Of a DNA stretch of 46,691 nucleotides, positions 38,398 to 46,628 are shown one piece after another. The stretch is from Actinoplanes nipponensis. Lineage in GTDB: Bacteria > Actinomycetota > Actinomycetes > Mycobacteriales > Micromonosporaceae. Below the pieces are notes generated by a model that did no database searches, was not told the DNA's origin, and worked only from the letters and a program-made list of their open reading frames with translations. The DNA lies in assembly GCF_016862275.1 (NCBI RefSeq), contig NZ_BOMQ01000091.1, positions 1 through 46,691 of the forward strand. The letters are read 5' to 3'. Each line of letters starts with the position of its first letter. Within the stretch, counting starts at the first letter, position 1. The position numbers and the translations under genes were made by a program.

Positions 38398-39558
38398 CTG
38401 CTCGGCAGCGGACCGCGGGCCGCCGCGCTTCAGGTCGCCGCCCTGTTCGCGCTCTCCGGGCTGCTCGCCCTCGTCGGCATCGCCAACGACACCCGGCGCG
38501 CGACGGACCTGCTGATCATCGCCGCCGCCGACCTGACGCTCGCCGGGTTCATCGTGCCGCTGCCGTGGCAGCGGTGGCCCGCGAACGCACCCGCGCTGCT
38601 CGCCCTGCCCGCCTTCGCGGTGCTCGGCTTCTCGACGTGGGCGTTCGGCGGCATGGCGGCCGGCACCGGCCCGTTCCTGGTGCTGATCTTCGCCTGGGCG
38701 GCGTTGCACGTCCGGCGGCGGCTGCTGGTCGCGTTCGTGGCGCCGGCGCTGGCGGCGTACCTCGTCCCGCTGATCCTCACCGACCAGCCGCCGGCCGTGC
38801 TCGGCTCGGCCGCGGTGCTGCTGCCCGTGGCCCTGGGCGTGGCCCTGCTGATCGAGGCGCAGGCGCGGTACCTGCGCGAGGACCGGGCCCGGCTGGCCCA
38901 GATCGACCGCTGGCGGGCGGCGCTCGTGGCCGCCCTCGCCCACGACGTGCGCTCCCCGCTCAACACCGTGCAACTGGTCCTGGAGGAGCTGCGGGACGGC
39001 CCCGAGCAGGGCCGGGGCGAGCTCATCGAGCGGGCGCTGCGGCAGGTGGCCCGGATGACCCACCTCACCGCCGGGCTGCTCGACCTGGACCGGATCGACA
39101 CCCAGGGCCGGCTGGTCCTCCAGCTGCGCCCCTGGCCGGTCCGGGCGGTGGTGACCGCGGCCGTCGCCCACCTGCCCGGCGACGACGTCGTCGTCGAGAT
39201 CGACCCGGACCTCGTGCTGACCCTCGACCGGGACCGGTTCGAGCAGATCGTGGTCAACCTGGTGGGCAACGGGCTGCGCCACGGCCGGCCGCCGGTGCTC
39301 GTGCGGGTCACCGCCGACGGGGGCACCGCGACGCTGGCGGTACGCGACCACGGCCCCGGCGTCCCGGCCGCCGCGCGGTCCCGCCTGTTCACCCGGTTCG
39401 GCAGCGAGACCCCCGGCAGCGTCGGCCTCGGCCTGTGGATCGTCGGCCAGCTCGCGCAGGCACACGGCGGCGAGGCGCACTTCGAGGAGGTCACCGGCGG
39501 CGCCCGGATGGTGGTCACCTGGCCGTCGCCACCCCCGGCAGGTGTACGCCGGGCGTGA
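38398..39558 (+). CDS. Membrane sensor histidine kinase, probable CTG start
   Basis: About 386 aa. Several membrane helices (LQVAALFALSGLLALVGI, LLIIAAADLTLAGFIV, LLALPAFAVLGFSTWAFGG, RRLLVAFVAPALAAYLVPLIL) precede HisKA with phosphoacceptor His in ALAHDVRSPLNTVQLVLEEL and an ATPase domain (NLVGNGLRHG, DHGPGVP, VGLGLWIVGQLAQAHGG). The frame opens after TAG 38362. No ATG, GTG or TTG lies before GTG 38554, but that start would delete two obvious helices. CTG 38398 has AGGAAG 5 nt upstream and makes the full set; ATA 38374 is the alternative. Start is therefore uncertain. No response regulator is adjacent; DedA and EAL-HDOD genes follow. Confidence 0.75.
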   Translation: MLGSGPRAAALQVAALFALSGLLALVGIANDTRRATDLLIIAAADLTLAGFIVPLPWQRWPANAPALLALPAFAVLGFSTWAFGGMAAGTGPFLVLIFAWAALHVRRRLLVAFVAPALAAYLVPLILTDQPPAVLGSAAVLLPVALGVALLIEAQARYLREDRARLAQIDRWRAALVAALAHDVRSPLNTVQLVLEELRDGPEQGRGELIERALRQVARMTHLTAGLLDLDRIDTQGRLVLQLRPWPVRAVVTAAVAHLPGDDVVVEIDPDLVLTLDRDRFEQIVVNLVGNGLRHGRPPVLVRVTADGGTATLAVRDHGPGVPAAARSRLFTRFGSETPGSVGLGLWIVGQLAQAHGGEAHFEEVTGGARMVVTWPSPPPAGVRRA

Positions 39559-39620
39559 GCGGGTAGCTGGTCGGCATCCGAGGCGACATACGGCGGGGCC
39601 GGACGAGCGGAGACACACCG

Positions 39621-40271
39621 ATGCTGTCGGCAGCCGGCCTGGCGCTGGGACCGTCCTTCCTCGACCCCGAACGGCTCATCTCGACCTTCGGGGTGATCGG
39701 GATCCTGGCCGCCGTGTTCGCCGAGTCCGGCCTGCTGGTCGGCTTCTTCCTGCCGGGCGACTCGCTGCTGTTCACGGCCGGCCTGCTCATCGCCGGCGGC
39801 GCCTACCTGCACCTGCCGCTGTGGCTGATGTGCCTGCTGGTGTCGCTCGCCGCGGTGACCGGGGACCAGTTCGGCTACGCCTTCGGCCGGCGGTTCGGAC
39901 CGGCGCTGTTCCGCCGCCCCGACTCGCGCCTGTTCAAGCAGGAGAACCTGGCCCGCGCCCGGGACTTCTTCGCCCGCCACGGCGCCCGGTCGGTCGTGCT
40001 GGCCCGGTTCGTGCCGATCGTGCGGACGTTCACGCCCATCGTGGCGGGCGCGAGCCACATGCGGTACCGCACGTTCGTCGGCTTCAACCTGGTCGGCGGC
40101 TCGCTGTGGGGCTGCGGCGTCACCGTCCTGGGCTACCTGCTGGGCGGGATCGCGGTCGTCCGGGACAACGTCGAGCTCATCCTGATCGGCATCGTCGCCG
40201 TCTCGCTGATCCCGGTCGGGATCGAACTGCTGCGCGCCCGCCGTCGCCGCCGCCGGGCGACGGCGGCCTGA
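39621..40271 (+). CDS. DedA-family membrane protein
   Basis: A 216-aa inner-membrane protein with the DedA/SNARE-associated signature: VFAESGLLVGFFLPGDSLLFTAGLL near the start, then GDQFGYAFGRRFGPALF and RHGARSVVLARFVPIVRTFTPIVAGASHMRYRTFVGFNLVGGSLWGCGV. The acidic E in AESG, D in PGDS and the two Arg in ARFVPIVRTFTP are the conserved functional residues. Family members are linked to undecaprenyl phosphate or phospholipid flipping and to proton balance. The C-terminus is a basic Arg run. ATG 39621 has only a weak GAGCGGAGA behind it. Confidence 0.93.
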   Translation: MLSAAGLALGPSFLDPERLISTFGVIGILAAVFAESGLLVGFFLPGDSLLFTAGLLIAGGAYLHLPLWLMCLLVSLAAVTGDQFGYAFGRRFGPALFRRPDSRLFKQENLARARDFFARHGARSVVLARFVPIVRTFTPIVAGASHMRYRTFVGFNLVGGSLWGCGVTVLGYLLGGIAVVRDNVELILIGIVAVSLIPVGIELLRARRRRRRATAA

Positions 40272-40322
40272 CCGGTACGCGGGCATGATGTCCGTTTTGC
40301 CACGCACGGTCCCTATCCTGGC

Positions 40323-40328
40323 TAGCCT
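40323..40328 (+). promoter_or_regulatory. -10 box of the EAL-HDOD gene (leaderless)
   Basis: TAGCCT lies 6 nt before the GTG at 40335, the layout of leaderless actinobacterial genes. No ribosome site precedes the start. Confidence 0.5.
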
Positions 40329-40334
40329 GGTCGG

Positions 40335-41588
40335 GTGGAACCCAGCAACGCGGGGCTGCCTGTCGTCCACGTCGGGCGTCAGGCGATCTATGACCGGTCG
40401 GGCGACGTCGTCGCCTACGAGCTGCTCTTCCGCGACGCCGCGGCGGCCACCCAGGCCTCCCGCCGTTCCGCGGACGCGACCAGCCGGGTGATCGTCGCCG
40501 CGTTCACCGACTTCGGCCTCGACGAGCTGGTCGGCAACCGGGCCTGCTTCATCAACATCACCCGCGAGTTCCTGATCGGGGAGCTGCCCATCCCGTTCGG
40601 CCCGGACCAGACCGTGCTCGAGATCATCGAGACCGTCGACGTGGACGAGGCCGTGGTGGCCGGCGTCGAGGAGCTGGTGTCGCGGGGCTTCACGATCGCG
40701 CTGGACGACTACACGCCGGGGGCCCACGACCGGCTGCTGCCGCTGGCCACGTACGTGAAGATCGACGTGCTCGGCACCGGCGCGGACGCCGCCGGGATCG
40801 CCCGCCGGTGCCTGGCCGACAACCCCGGTGTGCAGCTGATCGCCGAGCGGCTGGAGACCGAGGAGCAGCTGCACCAGGCGATGGACCTCGGCTTCCACCT
40901 CTTCCAGGGCCACGTGCTGGGCCGCCCGCACGTGGTGTCCATGGTCGGCCTCTCGCCGGCCCGGCTCAGCCGGCTGCGGCTGGTCAACGCGCTCGCCGCC
41001 GCCGAGGTCGACTTCGATCAGGTGGTCTCGTTCATCACCGGCGATCCGGCCCTGACCTACCGGCTGCTGCAGGCCACCAACGCCGCGGCGTCCGGGCTGA
41101 AGGCCCGGGTGTCCTCGGTCCGCGAGGCCGCGGTCCTGCTGGGCCTGCCGACCATCCGCCAGTGGGTCACCCTCATGCTGGTCGGCGACCTCGCGGAGGG
41201 CTCGGAGGGCCAGCTGGTCAAGACGATGACCCGGGCCCGGATGTGCCAGACGGTGGCCCAGCGCGTCGGCCTCTCCGGCGACGCGGCCTTCAGCGTGGGA
41301 CTGCTCTCCGGGGTCGCCGAGGTGATCGGGCACTCCCCGGCCGAGCTCGCCCAGCACCTGCCGCTGGCGGAGGACATCAGCGCCGCCCTCGCCGACGGCG
41401 CGGGCCGGCTGGGACACGTGCTGGCGGTGGTCCGCGACTACGAGAACGGCGAGGCCGCGGGCCTGGCCGACCTGCTCGACCCGGGCGACGCCGTCAAGAC
41501 CTACCTCTCGGCGATGACCTGGTGCAACGAGGTCCTCGGGGCCACCGGCGAGGCCGGCCGGCCGAGCACCTCCCCGGCGCCGGCGTAG
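40335..41588 (+). CDS. EAL-HDOD signalling protein (YuxH/CdgJ-like)
   Basis: A 417-aa cytoplasmic protein: EAL-type barrel (about 10-210) then HDOD (about 215-400). The EAL core is altered: the signature is YELLFR instead of EALLR, and the later segments are DDYTPG and KIDVLG, with ERLETEEQ downstream, so some metal ligands may be retained but catalysis is doubtful. Such proteins generally act as regulators rather than c-di-GMP phosphodiesterases. HDOD has LLQATNAAASGLKARVSSVREAAVLLGLPTIRQWVTLMLVGD. Partners unknown; the kinase and DedA genes upstream suggest an envelope or development link. GTG 40335 fits leaderless initiation. Confidence 0.9.
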   Translation: MEPSNAGLPVVHVGRQAIYDRSGDVVAYELLFRDAAAATQASRRSADATSRVIVAAFTDFGLDELVGNRACFINITREFLIGELPIPFGPDQTVLEIIETVDVDEAVVAGVEELVSRGFTIALDDYTPGAHDRLLPLATYVKIDVLGTGADAAGIARRCLADNPGVQLIAERLETEEQLHQAMDLGFHLFQGHVLGRPHVVSMVGLSPARLSRLRLVNALAAAEVDFDQVVSFITGDPALTYRLLQATNAAASGLKARVSSVREAAVLLGLPTIRQWVTLMLVGDLAEGSEGQLVKTMTRARMCQTVAQRVGLSGDAAFSVGLLSGVAEVIGHSPAELAQHLPLAEDISAALADGAGRLGHVLAVVRDYENGEAAGLADLLDPGDAVKTYLSAMTWCNEVLGATGEAGRPSTSPAPA

Positions 41589-41600
41589 GCCGCCGCCGGG

Positions 41601-41984
41601 TCAGCGCCCGGCGGGCTGGAACAGCTCCACGAGGTTGCCGGCCGGGTCGGCCAGCAGGATCTGGCGTCCGCCGGGGCCGGACACGACCTCGCTGCGGAAG
41701 GCCGCCCCGGAGCCGCGCAACCGGTCGATCTCGGCGTCCAGGTCCTCGACCGTCAGGTGGATGCGGTTGCGGCCGGCGGTGGCGGCGTCGCCCGGAGTCG
41801 CGCGGGCGCCCGAGCTGGCCGGGCCGGACAGCAGCAGCCGCAGCGGGCCGCGGACGACGTCGGCGAACGCGGGCGCCGCGCTGGTGTTGACGGTGAAGCC
41901 GAGCCGGGTGGTGTAGAAGTCGACGGCCTCCTGAACGTCGTCGACGAGGTAGCGCACGCTGGCGTACTGCTCGGATGTGGTCAC
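41601..41984 (-). CDS. VOC (glyoxalase/bleomycin-resistance fold) protein
   Basis: A 127-aa single VOC module: SVRYLVDDVQEAVDFYTTRLGFTV, then HLTVEDLDAEIDRLRGSGAAFRSEVVSGPGGRQILLADPAGNLVELFQP. The GNLVELFQP end carries the usual metal-ligand Glu, and the IHLTV His is the other. It could be a glyoxalase, dioxygenase or resistance protein. It has no cysteine pair, so it does not match ArsI C-As lyase. GTG 41984 has AGGAGG 7 nt upstream and overlaps the stop of the ArsR-phosphatase gene (GTGA), so it is co-expressed with that arsenic-type regulator. Confidence 0.85.
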   Translation of the reverse strand: MTTSEQYASVRYLVDDVQEAVDFYTTRLGFTVNTSAAPAFADVVRGPLRLLLSGPASSGARATPGDAATAGRNRIHLTVEDLDAEIDRLRGSGAAFRSEVVSGPGGRQILLADPAGNLVELFQPAGR

Positions 41985-42724
41985 GACGGTGCCTCCTGAA
42001 GGACGGGCAGCAGGTGCCCGATGCGGGTGTCGATGTCGGCCGCGACGCCGCGGAGAGCGCGATAGTCCAGGCGGCCGGGGTCGGGGATGCTCCAGTGCGC
42101 CCGCCGGGGCCGTGCCGGGAACTCCGGGCACACCTCGCGGGCCTTGTCGCACAGGCTGATCACGTAGTCGAACTCGTGGCCGGTGAGCGTGTCCCAGTGC
42201 CGGGGGCGGCGGTCACCGATGTCGATGCCGTACTCCTCGCGCAGCACCCGGACGGCGTCGGGGTGCATGCCGGGCCGGGGCCGGCTGCCGGCGCTGGCCA
42301 CCTCGATCCGGCCGCCGGTGCGCAGCCGCAGCAGGGCCTCGGCGATGGGCGAGCGGGCGCTGTTGCCCGTGCACACGAACAGCACGCCGGCGTGCTGCCG
42401 CGCCCGCCCGGGCTCGCGAGCGGACCCCGGGCGCAGGGCCGGGTGCAGGGCGGCGCCGGCGTCGCCCAGCGCGGCCCCGCAGCGCCGTACGTCCAGGTGG
42501 TAGTAGCTGTCGCGACCGTCGAAGGTGCTGCGCGTGCTGGTCACCAGCCCGCCGTCGCGCAGCAGCCGCAGATGGTACGAGACCAGGCTCTGCGGCTCGC
42601 CGGCCAGCGCCACCAGCTCCCGGACCCGCAGGTCGCCGGAGGCCAGCGCGGTCAGCAGCCGCCACCGCAGCGGGTGGGCGGCCAGCCGCACGAAAGCCGG
42701 GGGAGCCGGATGCGCGGACGCCAT
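41981..42724 (-). CDS. ArsR-type regulator fused to arsenate-reductase-like LMW phosphatase
   Basis: A 247-aa two-domain protein. Residues about 1-85 are an ArsR winged helix (PLRWRLLTALASGDLRVRELVALAGEPQSLVSYHLRLLRDGGLVTSTRSTFDGRDSYYHLD). Residues about 110-247 are a low-molecular-weight phosphatase/ArsC domain with P-loop VCTGNSARSPIAEALL (C-x5-R-S) and acidic loop SIPDPGR. This fusion would join arsenic sensing and arsenate reduction in one chain, or bring a phosphatase to DNA. ATG 42724 is preferred to 42733 for lack of conservation in the extra residues. A perfect palindrome 14 bp upstream is the probable self-operator. A VOC gene follows by GTGA overlap. Confidence 0.9.
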   Translation of the reverse strand: MASAHPAPPAFVRLAAHPLRWRLLTALASGDLRVRELVALAGEPQSLVSYHLRLLRDGGLVTSTRSTFDGRDSYYHLDVRRCGAALGDAGAALHPALRPGSAREPGRARQHAGVLFVCTGNSARSPIAEALLRLRTGGRIEVASAGSRPRPGMHPDAVRVLREEYGIDIGDRRPRHWDTLTGHEFDYVISLCDKAREVCPEFPARPRRAHWSIPDPGRLDYRALRGVAADIDTRIGHLLPVLQEAPS

Positions 42725-42737
42725 GCACCGCACATTA

Positions 42738-42755
42738 CATCAAACTCATTTGATG
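42738..42755. promoter_or_regulatory. ArsR-type operator
   Basis: CATCAAA-CTCA-TTTGATG, perfect 7-bp arms and 4-bp centre, in an otherwise GC-rich region. It is 14 bp upstream of the ArsR-fusion start, so it probably overlaps the transcription start and allows autorepression. The rest of 42756-42927 holds nothing I can name. Confidence 0.8.
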
Positions 42756-42927
42756 GAGTAGCCCAGGCGTGACGCGTACCGGCCGGGATGATCACACCCC
42801 GTGGAGAGGTTGGCGGATCGGGTGGGCCCGGATCGGGTGGACAGCCGGTATCCGGGGTCCCCGGGGCGTGCGACATTGTCGCGCGGGCCGGCGGCAGACG
42901 CGGGCCGTGACGACACGGGAGGTGCCC

Positions 42928-43110
42928 ATGGACGACGCGCTGCTGGCGTACGACGCCGGCCGGGTCGACGCCCTGGCCGGGCACCGGGACGCCGAGCGGG
43001 CCCGGCACCCGCGGACCGGGGCGGACTACCGGATGGGGTTCCTGGACGCGCGCATCGAGATCTTCCGGATGCTCTCGTCCGCCCGCCGCATCCTCGAGGG
43101 CAACGACTGA
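42928..43110 (+). CDS. Small hypothetical protein
   Basis: A 60-aa soluble protein (MDDALLAYDAGRVDALAGHR...RTGADYRMGFLDARIEIFRML) that looks entirely helical and mixed-charge. ATG 42928 lies 5 nt behind GGGAGGTG, a strong ribosome site that makes the short start credible; longer starts at 42769 cross non-coding spacer. Length and repeated motif YDAGR...YRMGFLDAR suggest two related helical hairpins. No function can be given. It converges with the serine hydrolase gene, 14 bp apart. Confidence 0.7.
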   Translation: MDDALLAYDAGRVDALAGHRDAERARHPRTGADYRMGFLDARIEIFRMLSSARRILEGND

Positions 43111-43124
43111 CGACCCGGCCGGCA

Positions 43125-44057
43125 TCATCCGCGCAGGACCGGCAGCAGGTGCCGGCGGACGAGGTCCAGCGCCGGCCGCCAGTCCGGGGGCAACTCGTCC
43201 CGCGGCGGCGGACCGGGGTCGAAGCCGGGGTCGCCGGTGGTGACGACCACGGCGCCCGGCAGGACCACGACGTGCTGCCCGGCCCAGCCGCCGGCCAGCA
43301 GCAGGCCGTCGTCCACCCAGATGCCGAGACCGTACGGCAGTTCCTCGGGCGGCCCGCCGGGCGTCTGCGCCGTGGTCATCGCGGCCGCGAAGGCCGGATC
43401 GAGCAGCGGTCGCCCGCCGGCCCGCCACAGCTCCCCGAGCCGGCCCAGGGCGTCCGCCGAGAGCCGCAGGTGGGCGAAGCCGTAGCTCACCCCGTCGGGG
43501 TCGGCGGCCCAGGTCGCGTCCGCGATGCCCAGCGGGGTGAACAACTCGGCGGCGGCGTACTCGGCGACCGGGGCCGCGACCACTCGCGACAGACCCGCCG
43601 ACAGCAGGTGGGCGGCGCCGTTGTCGTACCGGAAGACCCGCCCGGGCGGATCGGTGCTCGGCGCCGACGCGATGTGCGCGACCTGACCCCCCGGCCGGGC
43701 GGTGACCGCGTCGATGTCCCACGGCCCGTCGACGGCGGCGCCGCGGGTCATGCTCAGCAGCTGGCGCCAGGTCCGGCCGCGCGCCGGCGTCCCCCGCAGC
43801 GCGGGCAGCACCGCGTCGAGCGGCTCGTCCAGGCCGGGCAGCAGCCCCTGGCGCGCGGCGACGCCGGCGACGGTCGCGACCACGGTCTTGGTCACCGAGA
43901 ACACGTCGGCCACCACCGGGCCGCGATAGTGCTCGTCGAACACCAACTCACCGGCGACGAGCACGCGCAGGTGGCTGGTGTGGGCGTAGCGGTGGTCGGC
44001 GCGCACGGTGGCGCCGATGCGGCGGCAGGCCGCGCGGACCGCGGCGGGATCGGGCAT
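43125..44057 (-). CDS. Serine hydrolase of the beta-lactamase/class C esterase family
   Basis: A 310-aa protein without a clear signal peptide. The catalytic motifs are in place: S-x-x-K as VFSVTKTVVATVAG, Y-x-N as FRYDNGAAHLLS, and a later GGWAGQHVVVLPG in the H/K-x-G position. That completes a class C/esterase-like active site. Substrates in this group are esters, peptides or lactams. ATG 44057 is chosen since it starts just before the fold. It lies downstream of the ROK gene on the same strand, with a 107-bp gap. Confidence 0.85.
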   Translation of the reverse strand: MPDPAAVRAACRRIGATVRADHRYAHTSHLRVLVAGELVFDEHYRGPVVADVFSVTKTVVATVAGVAARQGLLPGLDEPLDAVLPALRGTPARGRTWRQLLSMTRGAAVDGPWDIDAVTARPGGQVAHIASAPSTDPPGRVFRYDNGAAHLLSAGLSRVVAAPVAEYAAAELFTPLGIADATWAADPDGVSYGFAHLRLSADALGRLGELWRAGGRPLLDPAFAAAMTTAQTPGGPPEELPYGLGIWVDDGLLLAGGWAGQHVVVLPGAVVVTTGDPGFDPGPPPRDELPPDWRPALDLVRRHLLPVLRG

Positions 44058-44164
44058 CCGGCGAGGATCCCAGGCGCTCGGCGGATGCGCACCACCGTTT
44101 CCGGCGGCGACCGTCGCAACGTCCCGACCCGGGCGGGGAAGACCGGGTGAGCCGCGGCGGCGGG

Positions 44165-45343
44165 TCAGCCCAGCAGCGGGTCGTCCAGCAGGTGCTCGAA
44201 GGCCAGCTCGGCCGCGCCGATCAGGGCCGCGTCGTTGCCCAGGCCGGGGGTACGCAGCCGGATGTGCTCGCGGCAGGCCGGCAGCGCCACCTCGTTCAGC
44301 CGGCTGCGGATCTGGGCCGCGGCGACCAGGTACACGTCGCGCAGCGTGCCGCCGAAGATCACCGTCTCCGGGTTGAAGATGTTGGCCAGGTTGCCCACCC
44401 CGAAGCCGATCCAGTCACCGACCTGGCGGACCGCGAACTGGGCCCGGCTGTCGCCGTGCATCGCCGCCCGCACCACGGCCAGCACCGCCGCGCCGCCGGT
44501 CTCGCCCTCCCGGCCCGCGCGCCGCAGCAGCGCCTGCTCGCCGATCTCGGTCTCCCAGCAGCCGCGCGAGCCGCAACTGCACTCGCGGCCGTACGGGTTG
44601 ACCACCATGTGGCCGACGTCGCCGCCGCGGCCGCCGTACCCGGTCACCCGGCCGCCGCCGGCGATGACGCCGGCGCCGATCCCGGCGTCGCCGTGCAGGT
44701 AGATGACGTTGTCGCAGCCGGCGGCGGCGCCCCGGCTGTGCTCGACCAGGGCCGAGACGTCGGCGTGGTTGCCGACGGTGAGCCGGCCCGGGCCGCCCAG
44801 CTCGGCGGCGAGCGCGGCGGCGACCGGCTCCGTGGCCCAGTCGACGGCCGGGGCGAGGCGCACCGTGCCGTCGGCGCGGCGGAACCGGCCGGCGACCGCC
44901 ACCCCCGTGCCGACGTAGCGGGCATCGCCGGGCACGTCCGCCCGCATCTCGCCGACCAGGCCGGCCAGCGCCGGGAGCACGTCGGTGACCAGGGTGCCGG
45001 GCGGGCGGGCGGTCTCGCGGTGATCGAGGATGCGGCCGCCCAGCCCGACGCGGGCCGCGCGGAGCCGGTCCACCTCGACGCTCAGCGCGTACGCGTAGAC
45101 CCGCGCCGACTGGGGCCGCACGACCAGCGACGGCCGCCCGGCGCGGCCGGTCTCGCGCGGCGCCGCCTCGCTGACCAGTCCCGCGGTGGTCAGCTCGGCG
45201 GTCAGCGCGCCGATGGTGCTGCGGTTGAGCCCGAGCAGGCTGGTCAGTTCCGCGCGGGAGGTCGCGCCGTGCAGGTGGACGTACCGCAGCAGCGACCCGA
45301 GGTTGTGCCGGCGTACCTCCTCCGGGCTGGGGCCGGCTCGCAT
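44165..45343 (-). CDS. ROK-family transcriptional regulator (XylR-like)
   Basis: A 392-aa regulator. Residues about 1-75 carry a winged helix-turn-helix (RHNLGSLLRYVHLHGATSRAELTSLLGLNRSTIGALTAELTTAGLV). The remainder is a ROK sugar-kinase fold with HGDAGIGAGVIAGG, GHMVVNPYGRECSCGSRGCWETEIGEQAL (the CxCGxxGCxE zinc motif) and VIFGGTLRDV. Such XylR/NagC-type proteins repress sugar operons and respond to the sugar. It lies 31 bp downstream of a xylose-type ABC permease on the same strand, so it likely controls that operon. No operator is recognisable inside the window since the operon promoter lies beyond the right edge. Confidence 0.92.
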   Translation of the reverse strand: MRAGPSPEEVRRHNLGSLLRYVHLHGATSRAELTSLLGLNRSTIGALTAELTTAGLVSEAAPRETGRAGRPSLVVRPQSARVYAYALSVEVDRLRAARVGLGGRILDHRETARPPGTLVTDVLPALAGLVGEMRADVPGDARYVGTGVAVAGRFRRADGTVRLAPAVDWATEPVAAALAAELGGPGRLTVGNHADVSALVEHSRGAAAGCDNVIYLHGDAGIGAGVIAGGGRVTGYGGRGGDVGHMVVNPYGRECSCGSRGCWETEIGEQALLRRAGREGETGGAAVLAVVRAAMHGDSRAQFAVRQVGDWIGFGVGNLANIFNPETVIFGGTLRDVYLVAAAQIRSRLNEVALPACREHIRLRTPGLGNDAALIGAAELAFEHLLDDPLLG

Positions 45344-45374
45344 CAGCGTGCCGTCCCCGGGCCCGAAGTGGTGC

Positions 45375-46628
45375 TCACCGGGTACCGGTAGCAGCCGCCC
45401 TGCGCCGGGCCAGGGCGTCGACGCTGGCGGCGATGAGCAGGATCAGGCCGGTGAAGATGTACTTCTGCCCGGCGGAGAAACCCATCAGACCCATGCCGTT
45501 GTCGATCACGGCGATGACCGCGCCGCCGATGACCGCGTTGATCACCTTGCCCTTGCCGCCGAAGAGGCTGGTGCCGCCGATGACGGCCGCGCCGACCGAG
45601 TAGAGCAGGATGTTGCTGCCGCCGGTGTTCGGGTCGACCGAGCTGGCCCGGCTGACCGCCATGATGCCGCCGATGGCGGCCATGAACGAGCCGATCGCGA
45701 AGACCGAGATGCGGATCCGGTCGACCGGGATGCCGGCCCGGCGGGCGGCCTCGGTGTTGCCGCCGACCGCGTAGACGTGCCGGCCGTACGTGGTGCGGCC
45801 CAGCACGAACGTCCAGAAGATCAGGAACGCCCCGATGATCGGCACCACGATCGGCACGCCCTTGAGCGAGTTGATCGCCGGGTTGACCGCGCGCTCCTGC
45901 GACAGCACGGCCGTGGTGGCCAGGATCAGCACGGCCAGCCCGCCGACGCGCAGCAGCACCACGCCCACCGGGTCGGTCACCAGGCCGCGGGCGGCCCGGG
46001 CGCGCATCCGGTTGAACTGCACCAGCGCGTAACCGATCACGACGCCCACGGCCAGGATCCAGCTCCACAGCACCGAGAGGTTGTCGTTGTTCAGCGAGAT
46101 GACGAACTCGTCGCGGATCGAGACGTTGATGCCGCCCTTGAGCAGCACCAGCAGGATGCCCTGGAAGGCCAGGAAGGCGGCCAGCGTCACCACGAACGAC
46201 GGGATGCCGACCTTGGCGATGAGCAGGCCCAGCACCAGCCCGATGACCAACCCGGTGAGCAGGGCGGCGGGAATGGCCAGATACCAGGCGACGCCGTGGT
46301 TGGTGAGCAGGATGGCCATCACCGCGCCGCACACGCCGCTGGCGTAGCCGGCGGACAGGTCGATCTCGCCCAGCAGCAGCACGAAGATCAGGCCCATGGC
46401 GATGAACACCACCTGGGCGCCCTGGGTGAACAGGTTGGCGAAGTTGAGCGGGCTGAAGAACGTCTCCCGCGCGACGCCGAAGATCAGCGACAGGACGATC
46501 AGGCCCAGCACGGCCGGCAGGCTGCCGAGGTCGCCGCCGCGGACCCGGCCCCAGTAGTCGTGGATGTGCCCGGCGACGGTCGGCTTGACGACCTTGACGC
46601 CGCCGGCCGTGGTCGTGGTGGTGGTCAC
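45375..46628 (-). CDS. xylH: Xylose-type sugar ABC transporter permease
   Basis: A 417-aa integral membrane subunit with about ten or more helices: FVLLLGEIDLSAGYASGVCGAVMAIL (the IDLSxG motif of ribose/xylose permeases), GLLIAKVGIPSFVVTLAAFLAFQGI, FWTFVLGRTTYGRHVYAVGGNTEAARRAGIPVDRI (EAA-type loop that docks the ATPase), and GGTSLFGGKGKVINAVIGGAVIAVIDNGMGLMG. It matches XylH in size and loop pattern. It should carry a pentose (xylose assigned by similarity). Start GTG 46628 has GGAGG 8 nt upstream and overlaps the stop of the ATPase gene (GTGA). Confidence 0.9.
   Translation of the reverse strand: MTTTTTTAGGVKVVKPTVAGHIHDYWGRVRGGDLGSLPAVLGLIVLSLIFGVARETFFSPLNFANLFTQGAQVVFIAMGLIFVLLLGEIDLSAGYASGVCGAVMAILLTNHGVAWYLAIPAALLTGLVIGLVLGLLIAKVGIPSFVVTLAAFLAFQGILLVLLKGGINVSIRDEFVISLNNDNLSVLWSWILAVGVVIGYALVQFNRMRARAARGLVTDPVGVVLLRVGGLAVLILATTAVLSQERAVNPAINSLKGVPIVVPIIGAFLIFWTFVLGRTTYGRHVYAVGGNTEAARRAGIPVDRIRISVFAIGSFMAAIGGIMAVSRASSVDPNTGGSNILLYSVGAAVIGGTSLFGGKGKVINAVIGGAVIAVIDNGMGLMGFSAGQKYIFTGLILLIAASVDALARRRAAATGTR

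Noticed and set aside
38284..39618. Long N-terminal extension of the chemoreceptor
   Set aside because: Antisense to the sensor kinase and His/Arg/Gly-rich with no signal peptide; the real start precedes the membrane helix at 38283.
41601..41984. ArsI-type C-As lyase
   Set aside because: The VOC protein is next to an ArsR fusion, but the required vicinal cysteines are absent.
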